A DNA stretch of 64,000 nt from JAIVGV01 sp031425275 (GTDB taxonomy: Bacteria; Acidobacteriota; Blastocatellia; Pyrinomonadales; Pyrinomonadaceae): positions 62,001 through 126,000 of the forward strand of contig JANPJA010000073.1 of assembly GCA_031425275.1 (NCBI GenBank), read 5' to 3'. Below, one piece after another: positions 48,418 to 56,627 of the stretch (its first letter is position 1; each line of letters begins with the position of its first letter). The translations under genes and the position numbers were made by a program. The notes under the pieces are model-generated. The model worked only from the letters and a program-made list of their open reading frames with translations, had not been told where the DNA came from and made no database searches.

Positions 48418-49788
48418 ATGACGACGAGTTTGAATTCGGGACTGGCTCGGATGTTCGGAAGCGAGCGCGCCGCCGGCGGCGCGGCGCGACTGCGACGATT
48501 GTTGCTGACCGTCGTCGTCGTCGCTTCCGCGGGCGCGGGCGAAGCGTCGGCGCAACAACCGCCGGCGGGGAAGTTTAAGGTGAGCCGGATCGAGTGGGCG
48601 GGGTTGGCGCGTCTGAAGGAGGAGGAGTTGATCGCGGCGAGCGGGCTGCGGGCGGGGCAGGAGGCGGACGTGGCCGCGCTCGACGCGGCGGCCGAGCGGC
48701 TGATGGCGAGCGGGCTGGTGACGCGCGTGGCCTACCGCCTGCGCGAGGCGAATGGCAGCGCGGCGGTCACGTTCGACGTGGCCGAGGCGAAAAGGGAGGC
48801 GGACATCCCCGTCGTCTTCGACAACTTCGTCTGGTTCACGCGCGACGAGTTGGCGGCGGCGGTGCGCAAGGAACTGCCCGCGTTCGACGGCAAAGCCCCG
48901 GAGCTGAACTCGGCGGTCGCGGGCGTGACGCGCGCGCTCGAAGGGTTGCTGGCCGCGCGGAAGATCGCGGGCGAGGTCGAATACCTGCCGCAGGCGAGCG
49001 TCGCGGGCGGCGAGGCCAAACACATCTTCAGCGTGCGGGGCGTGAGCGTGCCCGTCTGCGCGGTGCGGTTCCCCGGCGCGGCCGCGTTGACGGAGGGCGA
49101 GCTGGCCGAACACGCGCGGCAGATGTTGGGGACTGACTACTCGCAGGAGTTGATGTCGGGTTTCGCGGAGAGCGCGGTCAAGCTCGCCTACCAGCAGCGC
49201 GGCCACCTGCGGGTGAGCTTCGGCGAGCCGGGCGCGACGCTCGACGCCGCGCCCGCGTGCAAGGGCGGCGTCGCGGTGAGCGTCGCCGTCGAAGAGGGGC
49301 CGGCTTATTCGTGGGGCGGTTCGGCGTGGGAAGGCACCGGCGCGCTGACGCCGGCCGAGTTGGACGCGGCCCTCGCCATGCGGCCGGGCGAGTTGGCCAA
49401 CGTGACGAGGATCGAGCGTTCGCTGCGGCAGGTGCGCGCGGCCTACGGGCGCAAAGGTTATCTCGCGGCGCGTTGGCGCGAGCGGCGCGAGTTCTCCGAA
49501 GCGAACGCCCGCGTCGTCTATCGCTTCGACGTGACGGAGGGGCCGCAGTACCGGATGGGCGTACTCACTCTGACGGGGCTGTCGGAGTCGGACGCCGCGC
49601 GAGCGCGCGCGCTGTGGCGGCTCAAACCGGGCGACGTGTACGACGACTCGCAGCCGCGAGATTTCGTGAACCGCGTCATGCCGACGCTGCTCAAGCCGGG
49701 CGAGCTACCCCTGCGGGTAGAGACGGAGGTGCGACCCGACGCGGCGAAGCTGACGGCCGACGTAAACATCAACTTCAAGCGCGAGTGA
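48418..49788 (+). CDS. Exported POTRA-repeat protein without beta-barrel
   Basis: The 456-residue protein starts two bases after the UPF0210 stop. It has a signal-like segment (RLLLTVVVVASAGAGEASAQ) and several POTRA-like units of the BamA/TamA kind: FKVSRIEWAGLARLKEEELI, AASGLRAGQEADVAALDAAA, AYRLREANGSAAVTFDVAEA, and later VVYRFDVTEGPQYRMGVLTL with TGLSESDAARARALWRLKPG. The chain ends with the last POTRA-like part and no barrel follows. It would sit in the periplasm, an odd partner for a cytosolic microcompartment operon; co-transcription may be fortuitous. Confidence 0.8.
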   Translation: MTTSLNSGLARMFGSERAAGGAARLRRLLLTVVVVASAGAGEASAQQPPAGKFKVSRIEWAGLARLKEEELIAASGLRAGQEADVAALDAAAERLMASGLVTRVAYRLREANGSAAVTFDVAEAKREADIPVVFDNFVWFTRDELAAAVRKELPAFDGKAPELNSAVAGVTRALEGLLAARKIAGEVEYLPQASVAGGEAKHIFSVRGVSVPVCAVRFPGAAALTEGELAEHARQMLGTDYSQELMSGFAESAVKLAYQQRGHLRVSFGEPGATLDAAPACKGGVAVSVAVEEGPAYSWGGSAWEGTGALTPAELDAALAMRPGELANVTRIERSLRQVRAAYGRKGYLAARWRERREFSEANARVVYRFDVTEGPQYRMGVLTLTGLSESDAARARALWRLKPGDVYDDSQPRDFVNRVMPTLLKPGELPLRVETEVRPDAAKLTADVNINFKRE

Positions 49789-49870
49789 CGCGGGCGCGCC
49801 GCGTCGGCGTCGGCGCGGCGCGGGTCGCCGAGTTAAACGGGCTTCGCTTTTTTTTTGTAGGACGAGAGCA

Positions 49871-50116
49871 ATGGCGCGTCGGTACGAGTATCAAGTGTGC
49901 AGCGTGCAGTCGGCGCGCGTGACTTGGGTCAACGGCAGTTGGGTGGGCGGCGTCACGCCGGACTCGGGCGACCACGACGCCGCGCTCAAGTCGTGCCCGA
50001 CCGTCTGGGACTACCTGCAAACCGTCGGCTACGACGGCTGGGAACTGGCGTCCACGTCCGCCTACCAGACGGCCGAAAACAGTTACGAAGTTATGTACCT
50101 GCGGCGCGAGCGTTGA
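49871..50116 (+). CDS. DUF4177-like small protein
   Basis: The 81-residue protein begins MARRYEYQVCSVQSARVTWV and continues NGSWVGGV, with VWDYLQTVGYDGWELASTSA and YEVMYLRRER at the end. The pattern of an initial strand 'YEYkv..v', a tryptophan-containing helix 'L...G.dGWELvs' and a final strand 'MYLRR' is that of DUF4177. No molecular function is known. It lies between the POTRA gene and the second shell gene on the same strand, with gaps of 82 and 111 bases, and so probably belongs to the BMC transcript. Confidence 0.72.
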   Translation: MARRYEYQVCSVQSARVTWVNGSWVGGVTPDSGDHDAALKSCPTVWDYLQTVGYDGWELASTSAYQTAENSYEVMYLRRER

Positions 50117-50227
50117 CCGTGCGTCGAGGGCCGCGGCGCTCGCGGCTTTACGGGGGGCGGGAAAGAATTTAGTCTGACGGCGAAGTTTTTGGTCGGGCGC
50201 GAACACTTAAAAATTTGGGGGCGGCTC

Positions 50228-50551
50228 ATGGAAGCTTTGGGAATGGTCGAGTGCATGGGGCTGGTGGCGATGATCGAGGCGGCCGACGCGATGGTCAAGG
50301 CCGCGAACGTCGAGCTGGTCGGCTACGAGAAGATCGACGCGGGACTCGTCACCGCCATCGTGCGCGGCGACGTGGGGGCCGTGCGCGCGGCCGTTGACGC
50401 GGGGGCGGCGGCCGCCGCGCGCGTCGGCACGGTCGTCGCCACGCACGTCATCCCGCGCCCGCACGCCGAGGTGGATCAGGGTCTCTCGGTCTTGAAGACC
50501 GGCGAGACGACGCGCAAAAAGATCAGCGGCTCGGTCAGGGGCAAAGGCTGA
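50228..50551 (+). CDS. BMC-H microcompartment shell protein 2
   Basis: The 107-residue BMC domain protein has EALGMVECMGLVAMIEAADA, MVKAANVELVGYEKIDAGLV, TAIVRGDVGAVRAAVDAGAA and VVATHVIPRPHAEVDQGLSV. It is shorter than the first shell protein and lacks the low-complexity tail. The loop that lines the hexamer pore (around EKIDAGL) differs from shell protein 1 (EYIGAGY), so the two probably pass different small molecules. The ATG at 50228 (MEALGMVE) is chosen; upstream codons lack similarity. It is the last gene of the operon, followed by a terminator. Confidence 0.95.
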   Translation: MEALGMVECMGLVAMIEAADAMVKAANVELVGYEKIDAGLVTAIVRGDVGAVRAAVDAGAAAAARVGTVVATHVIPRPHAEVDQGLSVLKTGETTRKKISGSVRGKG

Positions 50552-50597
50552 CGCCGGGGAGGGGACTGACGCACGTTCAGTCCCGGCGGCACGAGTG

Positions 50598-50639
50598 AGA
50601 CGAGCACGCGCCCGGCGGGGCTGCGTGCTCGTCTTTTTA
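50598..50639 (+). terminator. Intrinsic terminator of the BMC operon
   Basis: AGACGAGCACGC (50598-50609) pairs with GCGTGCTCGTCT (50623-50634), followed by TTTTTAT. It lies 46 bases after the stop of the second BMC-H gene and marks the end of the operon. Confidence 0.9.
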
Positions 50640-50736
50640 TGGGGCGTCCCAATCGGAAGCGCGCGGGGGCTGCCCGCGCACCCGGCGTACTGTAAAATAG
50701 GCCGCGACTGTTCCGCGCGAAAACTTTGTCGGGCTT

Positions 50737-52074
50737 GTGAGGTGGGTGGGACTCTTGAGCGAAGCTCTCAACATTTTAATCGTCATCCTGCTGGTTCTCG
50801 CCAACGGGTTCTTCGTGGCCTCGGAGTTCGCACTCGTCGGCGTGCGCCGCTCGCGCGTCGCGTCGCTGGCCGCGACCGGCGACCGCCGTGCCGCGCGGCT
50901 GCTCGGTCTCGTCGATAACCTCAACGCTTACATCTCGGCCACGCAGCTCGGCATCACGCTCTCCTCGCTCGCGCTCGGCTGGCTCGGCGAGCCGGCGATC
51001 GCGCACCTGTTGGAAAAACCTCTGGCCGGGCGTGTTTCCGAGACCGTGTTGCACACCGTCTCGTTCGCCGTCGCCTTCGCCATTATCACCTTCCTCCACA
51101 TCGTCCTCGGCGAGCTTGCGCCGAAGACGCTCGCGCTGGAGCGCGCCGAGAAAACCGCGCTCGCCATCGCGCTGCCGCTGCAACTCTTCTACAAGACTTT
51201 CTCCTACCCCATCCGCTTGCTCGACTGGGCCGGCACGCGCACCGTCCGCCTCTTCGGACTGCACCCGACGGGCGACCACGCCTCGATCTACACGGAGGAC
51301 GAGCTGCGCCAGCTCGTGGACATCTCGCGCCAGAGCGGCCACCTCGAAGAGGACGAGCAGCGGCTCATCAACCGCGTCTTCGACTTCTCGGAGGCCGAGG
51401 TGCGCGAGGCGATGGTGCCGCGCACGAACGTGGACGCGCTGCACCTGACCGCGACGCTCGAAGAGACGAGACAAGCCTTCCGCACGCTCGGCTACTCGCG
51501 GCTGCCCGTCCACCGCGGCCGCCTCGACGACATCGCGGGCGTCGTCTTTCGCCGCGACCTCGAACCCTTCCTCGAACAACCGGGGGGCGCGGAGTTCGAT
51601 CTGGCGGCGCTGCTCCACCCGCCGCTCTTCGTCCCGGCGGCGGCCCGGCTCGGCTCCGTGCTCAAGCAGATGCAGTCGTCGCGCACACATCTGGCGGTCG
51701 TCGTCGATGAGCACGGCGGGATGGAGGGCATCGTCACGCTCGAAGACCTGCTCGAAGAGATCGTCGGCGAGATCGACGACGAGTTCGACGAGGAGGTGCG
51801 TTCCCAAATCGTCAAACAACCGGACGGGACTTTCATGCTCGACGGGATGCTCGCCGTGCGCGACGTCAACCGCCACTTCAAGCTGAAGCTGCCCGAAGAG
51901 GGCGGCTACACGACGCTCGCCGGCTTCCTGCTCGCGCGGGCCGGGCGGATGTTGCAGCCCGGCGAGACGGTCGAGCACGAAGGGGCCGTCTTCACCGTCG
52001 AGCGGCTGGATCGGCGGCGGCTCCGCCGGATACGTTTCATGCCCGCCGCCGGTGCGGGCGATACCGTCGGCTGA
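50737..52074 (+). CDS. CNNM/HlyC-CorC family membrane protein
   Basis: The 445-residue protein has an N-terminal DUF21 membrane region with about four helices (NILIVILLVLANGFFVASEF; FAVAFAIITFLHIVLGELAP) and the signature GELAPKTLALERAE. A pair of CBS domains follows (EAMVPRTNVDALHLTATLEE; HLAVVVDEHGGMEGIVTLED, LLEEIVGEIDDEFDEE), then a C-terminal CorC_HlyC domain (GYTTLAGFLLARAGRMLQPG). Such proteins are linked to magnesium or sodium efflux. The start is GTG 50737; GTG 50746 or TTG 50755 are possible. CorA lies next downstream, which supports a role in divalent cation balance. Confidence 0.92.
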   Translation: MRWVGLLSEALNILIVILLVLANGFFVASEFALVGVRRSRVASLAATGDRRAARLLGLVDNLNAYISATQLGITLSSLALGWLGEPAIAHLLEKPLAGRVSETVLHTVSFAVAFAIITFLHIVLGELAPKTLALERAEKTALAIALPLQLFYKTFSYPIRLLDWAGTRTVRLFGLHPTGDHASIYTEDELRQLVDISRQSGHLEEDEQRLINRVFDFSEAEVREAMVPRTNVDALHLTATLEETRQAFRTLGYSRLPVHRGRLDDIAGVVFRRDLEPFLEQPGGAEFDLAALLHPPLFVPAAARLGSVLKQMQSSRTHLAVVVDEHGGMEGIVTLEDLLEEIVGEIDDEFDEEVRSQIVKQPDGTFMLDGMLAVRDVNRHFKLKLPEEGGYTTLAGFLLARAGRMLQPGETVEHEGAVFTVERLDRRRLRRIRFMPAAGAGDTVG

Positions 52075-52196
52075 GAGGGGCGGCTCGCGCCCGCCGAAGC
52101 CCGCCGTAGCAACCCGCGCGAAAATTCTGGTTGTAAAACTCGCCGGCTCAGGGCAGTCTTCCACCCGCGCGCCACCCGAAGGAGCGAACTACTTCA

Positions 52197-53165
52197 TTGA
52201 TCACGACCGTCTGCCTCAACAGCGCCTCCAAGAAGTTCGACAGTTGCCCCGCGGCCGACATCAGCGAGCTGCGCATCGAGCAGCAGAACGTCGTCTGGGC
52301 CGACGTGGCCGACCCGACCAGTAAGGACTTCGAGGAGCTGGCCGAGGAGTTCGGCTTCCACCCGCTCTCCATCGAGGACTGCCGCAACGAGCACCAGCGG
52401 CCGAAGGTCGAGGAGTACGAGGGCTACTACTTCATCGTCCTCTACGAGGCGTCGCTCGCGGGGCCGACCGACGCGCTTGAACTGCGCGAGCTGAACATCT
52501 TCTTAGGCCCGAACTATCTCGTCACCGTCCACTCGCGCCCGATCCGCGCCGTCGAGACGGCCAACCGGCTGTGGCGCGAGTGGTCGGACAGGGCCGAGCA
52601 CGGCGCGGGGCTGCTGGCCTACCTGCTGATCGACTCCGTCGTGGACGACTACCTGCCGCTCCTCGACATTTTGAGCGAGCGCATGGACGACTTGGAAGAC
52701 CAGATATTCGGCGACTTCCAACCCGAAGCCCTTCAGGGAATCTTCCGCCTCAAAAAACAACTTCTCTTCCTGCGCCGCACCGTCACCCCTTTGCGCGACG
52801 TTTTCAACACCCTGCTCCGGCGCGAACAGCCGGTCTTCCGGCGCGAGACCCACCTCTATTTTCAGGACGTCTATGATCACCTCATCCGCGTCGCCGACAC
52901 CATCGACACCCTGCGCGACATGCTCAGCTCGACGATGGACGCCTACCTGTCGGTCTCCGGCAACCGGATGAACATGATCATGAAGCGGCTGACTTCGGTC
53001 TCAACCATCCTGATGTCGGTCACGCTCGTCGCCGGCATCTACGGGATGAACTTCGATTTCATGCCGGAGCTGAAGTGGGAGTTCGGCTACGTCTTCGCGC
53101 TCCTCTCGATGGTCGGCGTCGGCGTCGGGCTTTACGTCTACCTGAAGAAGGTGAACTGGTTGTGA
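52197..53165 (+). CDS. corA: CorA-type magnesium/cobalt transporter
   Basis: The 322-residue protein has the large soluble funnel (VVWADVADPTSKDFEELAEE, FGFHPLSIEDCRNEHQRPKV, YYFIVLYEA) and two C-terminal membrane helices around the selectivity motif GMNFDFMPELKWEFGY. The closing helix is followed by YLKKVNWL with the basic end. It forms a pentameric channel that imports Mg2+ and other divalent cations. The start is TTG 52197, preceded by GAAGGAG at 52179. It overlaps the next gene by GTGA and follows a CNNM-type gene. Confidence 0.95.
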   Translation: MITTVCLNSASKKFDSCPAADISELRIEQQNVVWADVADPTSKDFEELAEEFGFHPLSIEDCRNEHQRPKVEEYEGYYFIVLYEASLAGPTDALELRELNIFLGPNYLVTVHSRPIRAVETANRLWREWSDRAEHGAGLLAYLLIDSVVDDYLPLLDILSERMDDLEDQIFGDFQPEALQGIFRLKKQLLFLRRTVTPLRDVFNTLLRREQPVFRRETHLYFQDVYDHLIRVADTIDTLRDMLSSTMDAYLSVSGNRMNMIMKRLTSVSTILMSVTLVAGIYGMNFDFMPELKWEFGYVFALLSMVGVGVGLYVYLKKVNWL

Positions 53166-53536
53166 AGAGAAAGAAAAGGCAGAGGAATCAGCACTACATC
53201 GCCGGCCGGCACGAGGACGCCGCGACGGTAGCCGCCCGCCTCGCCCCGCCCGAGGAGAAGGGTCAGGTTGCGGCCCCCGCGCAAGATGAGGCGCGGAACA
53301 ACGGCGGCGCAATCGTCGTGAATACCGGCGCGCTCAATCTCCCGGAAGGGTTCGGCAAGGAGGCCGAGTCGGGGGGATGGTTCGGGGTGGACAAAGTGGT
53401 GGTCGTGATCGTCGCGATGTTGCTCGTCTTCATCGCGTTCATCGCGTGGCGGATCACGAAGATGCCGGCCGCGACAGGTGACCCGGCTCCGAACTCAATC
53501 GAGCAGGGCAGAGCATCGCCCGCCCCCGGCGGCTGA
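53162..53536 (+). CDS. Small single-helix membrane protein coupled to corA
   Basis: The 124-residue protein starts at a GTG that overlaps the corA stop (GTGA) with GAAGGTG in front. It has a basic start (KRKKRQRNQHYIAGRHEDAA), a linker (GALNLPEGFGKEAESGGWFG) and one membrane helix (VVVVIVAMLLVFIAFIAWRI), and ends in a Pro-rich tail. The overlap implies translation tied to CorA. No family is recognised; it may be an accessory subunit. A strong terminator follows 22 bases after the stop. Confidence 0.72.
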   Translation: MKRKKRQRNQHYIAGRHEDAATVAARLAPPEEKGQVAAPAQDEARNNGGAIVVNTGALNLPEGFGKEAESGGWFGVDKVVVVIVAMLLVFIAFIAWRITKMPAATGDPAPNSIEQGRASPAPGG

Positions 53537-53557
53537 CGCGGGACGCGGAGGTGACGG

Positions 53558-53597
53558 AAAACGGGGGACGAACACGTTTGTTCGTCCCCCGTTTTTT
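53558..53597. terminator. Bidirectional intrinsic terminator
   Basis: AAAACGGGGGACGAAC (53558-53573) pairs exactly with GTTCGTCCCCCGTTTT (53580-53595), with TTTTTT on the right. Seen from the other strand, TTTT follows the stem too. It serves the corA unit and the convergent VWFA gene. Confidence 0.95.
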
Positions 53598-53631
53598 GTC
53601 TCTCGCTCGCGCGCCGCACGCCGCGTGTTAG

Positions 53632-54837
53632 TTAGGGCCGCTTGGCCGGCGGCGCGCCCTTGGGGGCCGACGCCGTCGGCGGCGTGCCGGAGCCGCCGAC
53701 GCGCGGGGCCGTGCGGCCGGCGCGCGTGAGGGCGATGCGCTTGTCGCGCTTGCCGGTGTCGGCGAGCTGCACTTTGATCTGGCGGAACGAGCCGTCGCGC
53801 GCGCTGTTGGTCGGGTAGTAGCCGAGGACGTACTGCGTGCGCAGGTCCTTGGTGATCTCGGCGGCGATTGACGGCAGCTCGGAGATGGCGGCGGGGAAGA
53901 AGGCGCGGCCGCCCGTCTCGGTGGCGAGCCGGTTGAGCAGCTTGACGGCCTTGTCCCTCGGACTCTTGCGGATGAAGTTGCCCTTTTCGCCCAACTCGTT
54001 GGTGAACCCGATGACGTAAATCTGCACGGCCTCCTCGCGCAGGCGGTCGAACAGCACCTCCTGATTATAGACGCTCGAACGATCCTCGCCGTCGGTGACG
54101 AGGATCAGCGCGCGGCGGCGGCGGTCGCCGAGCGCGTCGCCCTTCTTATACTTGGCGAGCTTCTCGGCCGTGAGCATCACGGCGTCGATGACGGCCGTCT
54201 GCCCGCCGTCGATGTGCATGAGGTCGAGCGCGTCAATGAGGTCTTCCTGATTCGCCGTGAAGTCCTGCAACTCCTCGATCTTGTCGGAGTCGATGAAGCG
54301 CACGACGAACGCCTCGTCGCCGGGCTGGTTGCTGTTGACGATGGTCTTCCCGGCGTCGATGACCGTCTGGAGCTGGGCGCGCAAAGAGCCGGAGTTATCG
54401 ACGACGAGGCCGTAGCTGATCGGCACCTGCTCGGTCGTGAAGAACTCGACCTTCTGCGCGACGCCGTCCTCGAAGACTTTGAACTCCTCCTTCCCGACGT
54501 TGCCGATGGGCCGGTTGTCGCGGTCGATGACGCGCACGCTCAGGTTGACGAGGTTCGTATCGACCGTGAGGACTTCGTCCGGGTCGATCTCCTGCCCTTG
54601 AGCGCCGGCGGGCGAAGGCGACGCCGGCGGCGTCGGCAGCCCCGTCGGGGCTGGGCGGGGCGTCTGTGTGGGCTGCGGCGTGGGCCGCGCGGTCGCGGCG
54701 CGGCGCGGGCGCGCGGGCGTCTGCGCGCTCGACGCGGCAGCCCATGCGGAGGCCGCGAGGGCGACGGCCGCGAGGGCGACGGCCGCGAGCAGCGGGCGTG
54801 CGCCGAGTCGGTTCCAACTGTGACTGGCCTGTTTCAT
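53632..54837 (-). CDS. Secreted VWFA-related acidobacterial protein, metal site intact
   Basis: The 401-residue exported protein has a signal peptide, a Pro/Thr/Ala-rich linker and the lead-in block VDTNLVNLSVRVIDRDNRPI with FKVFEDGVAQKVEFFT. Its von Willebrand A domain keeps the MIDAS residues: LVVDNSGSL, the Thr region GGQTAVIDAV and VTDGEDRSS. The family end block is LATETGGRAFFPAAISELPS and TQYVLGYYPTN, and the tail is Pro/Ala-rich. It should bind a metal and a ligand outside the cytosol. A paralogue lies just upstream on the same strand after about 290 bases, perhaps co-transcribed. Confidence 0.9.
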   Translation of the reverse strand: MKQASHSWNRLGARPLLAAVALAAVALAASAWAAASSAQTPARPRRAATARPTPQPTQTPRPAPTGLPTPPASPSPAGAQGQEIDPDEVLTVDTNLVNLSVRVIDRDNRPIGNVGKEEFKVFEDGVAQKVEFFTTEQVPISYGLVVDNSGSLRAQLQTVIDAGKTIVNSNQPGDEAFVVRFIDSDKIEELQDFTANQEDLIDALDLMHIDGGQTAVIDAVMLTAEKLAKYKKGDALGDRRRRALILVTDGEDRSSVYNQEVLFDRLREEAVQIYVIGFTNELGEKGNFIRKSPRDKAVKLLNRLATETGGRAFFPAAISELPSIAAEITKDLRTQYVLGYYPTNSARDGSFRQIKVQLADTGKRDKRIALTRAGRTAPRVGGSGTPPTASAPKGAPPAKRP

Positions 54838-55128
54838 CCGGCTTATGAACTCCTCGATTACGAGAGACGTCGGTTGGCGAACGAGCGACGGGCGGTAATG
54901 AGAAACGCCCGTCGCGCGCCGTCACCCGGCCCCGGCGTGCGGGCGGCGTTCGGGAGAGGCGTGCGGGGGCGTTTCCTGCTTCGGCCGGGCTTACCGGGCC
55001 GCGCGCGCGGCTGGGGCTGACCTGAAAGACCTGTGGGAGCGGCGCGTTCTGCTCCCGTGGCTTAGAAGTGCGGGCGGCTCCGGGCGTTGCCAGCCAGAGA
55101 GCGCGAGAGACTGCCCTCTCGCGCCGCC

Positions 55129-56253
55129 TCAGCGCGGGTTGGTCGTGGCGTAGTAGCCCTCTTTGGCGCGCACGGTGAGCTTTGGCAGCCCGCGCGGCGG
55201 CGTGACCTTGACCTTGACGCGGTGCCACTTGCCGTCGTTCGAGAAGTTCTTAGGCTTGTAGCCGATGGAATACTGGTGGCGCAGCTCGATGGCGATGCGC
55301 TCGAAAATCTCGTTCATCTCGGCGGCCGTCTCGGGGAAGAAGGCCCGCCCGCCGGAGACCGCGGCCAGCTCTTCGAGCAGGGCCTGCCCGCCCATGTCGA
55401 GACTCGAATGGTTGCCGCGCTCGACGATGCCGACGCCGTAGATGAGCACGTCGGTCTCCTTGAGCTGGCGGCGCAGCTCCGAGAAGGAGTAGCGCGAAGA
55501 GTTGTCCTGCCCGTCCGAGATGATGAGGAGCGCGCGCTTCGGGTGCGCGCCGCGCGTGACCCGTTCGAGGCCGAGGTAACAGGCGTCGTAGAGCGCGGTG
55601 TTGCCGCCGGCTTGGACGAAGGTGAGTTTCGAGAGCATGGCGTCGGAGTCGCGCGTGCGATCCATCAGGAGCTGGGCGCGCGAGTTGAAGCCGATGAGGA
55701 AGTACTCGTCGCTGTCGTGGCTGGTGTCGATGAAGTGGCGCAGGGCCTCGCGCGCGCGGTTGAGCTTTTCCTTGCCCATCGACCCCGACACGTCGAAGAG
55801 GATGCCCATGCTGACGGGCGAGTCCTCGTCGGAGAAGTGAATGATGTCCTGCTGATCCTTGTTGTCGAAGACGGTGAAGGCGTCCTTACCGAGTCCCGTC
55901 ACGTAGCGGCCGAACATGTCGGTCAGCGTCACGTTGACGGTGACGATATCGGTGTTGACGATCTGGCGCTCGTCCTCGACGATGCCGACGGAACTGGCGG
56001 CGGCGGGCGCGCTCGTCAGGAGCGGCGCGGCGGAGCCGGGTTGTGCCGAGGGGGCGAGCAGCGGCACCACGGCGTCGGACGCGGGCTTGGCGGCCGGCTC
56101 GCCGCCCGCGGGCTTCTGCCGCTGAACCGGGGGCTGATCGAGTTTCTGCTGGGCGAAGCCCCAGCGCGACGCCGCGCCGAGCGACGAGACGAGAGCGAGC
56201 GAAGAGAGAAGCGCGAGACGGAAGGCGAGACGCGCGCGCTGCTGAGCCCTCAT
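55129..56253 (-). CDS. Secreted VWFA-related acidobacterial protein, metal site intact
   Basis: The 374-residue member of the same family has a signal peptide (LAFRLALLSSLALVSSLGAA), a linker, VNTDIVTVNVTLTDMFGRYV with FTVFDNKDQQDIIHFS, and a von Willebrand A domain. Its MIDAS reads GILFDVSGSMGKEK, with GGNTALYDACYLG and IISDGQDNSS. It closes with AAVSGGRAFFPETAAEMNEI, HQYSIGYKPKN and a final strand block (VKVKVTPPRGLPKLTVRAKE). All metal ligands are kept. With 53632-54837 it forms a tandem pair, and both lie beside the type IV pilus genes, where surface-exposed proteins would be in place. Confidence 0.9.
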   Translation of the reverse strand: MRAQQRARLAFRLALLSSLALVSSLGAASRWGFAQQKLDQPPVQRQKPAGGEPAAKPASDAVVPLLAPSAQPGSAAPLLTSAPAAASSVGIVEDERQIVNTDIVTVNVTLTDMFGRYVTGLGKDAFTVFDNKDQQDIIHFSDEDSPVSMGILFDVSGSMGKEKLNRAREALRHFIDTSHDSDEYFLIGFNSRAQLLMDRTRDSDAMLSKLTFVQAGGNTALYDACYLGLERVTRGAHPKRALLIISDGQDNSSRYSFSELRRQLKETDVLIYGVGIVERGNHSSLDMGGQALLEELAAVSGGRAFFPETAAEMNEIFERIAIELRHQYSIGYKPKNFSNDGKWHRVKVKVTPPRGLPKLTVRAKEGYYATTNPR

Positions 56254-56627
56254 AGACCCTCCTTAAACAGAGTCATCAAAACTCCCGGCGGTGAATAGAC
56301 GGTTAGAGCCGACAAACGGACTGGAAATTGTCCGATGCCGTCTGACCGCTTCCGGGTTGTCGCGACTGACAAAACAGAGTAGGGAGACTCTTACGGGAAC
56401 GGCCCCATTCTACGCCCCGCCGCGCGGGCCGCGCAAGACTCTTCCATGTCGAAACCGTTAACTCCCTGCAACTTTCCTGCTCCGGGGGCGTGTAGGTGTG
56501 GGCGTTGCAAGGGGAGGGCGCGGCGCGAGTGCCGGGGCGATGGCGTGCGTGTTATACTCGCGGCCTCGCGCCGGAGCCCCCTTACAAAAGCGCGCGAATT
56601 TTCCGTCGGTAGCAATCATCCGAAAAC
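56254..56627. other. Divergent intergenic region before the pilus operon
   Basis: The 374 bases separate the leftward VWFA gene from pilC. The first half has no coding signal. The second half is GC-rich and contains an extended -10 promoter at 56550-56558. I see no small gene with support. Confidence 0.5.
56550..56558 (+). promoter_or_regulatory. Extended -10 promoter element upstream of pilC
   Basis: TGTTATACT has the TGn extension and a five-of-six -10 hexamer. No good -35 hexamer is at the proper distance, which the TGn extension can make up for. The pilC ATG is 70 bases downstream. Confidence 0.4.

Noticed and set aside
49871..50116. DUF4177-like gene as a vestigial shell or cargo protein
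   Set aside because: There is no similarity to BMC domains or targeting peptides; the short fold pattern fits DUF4177.
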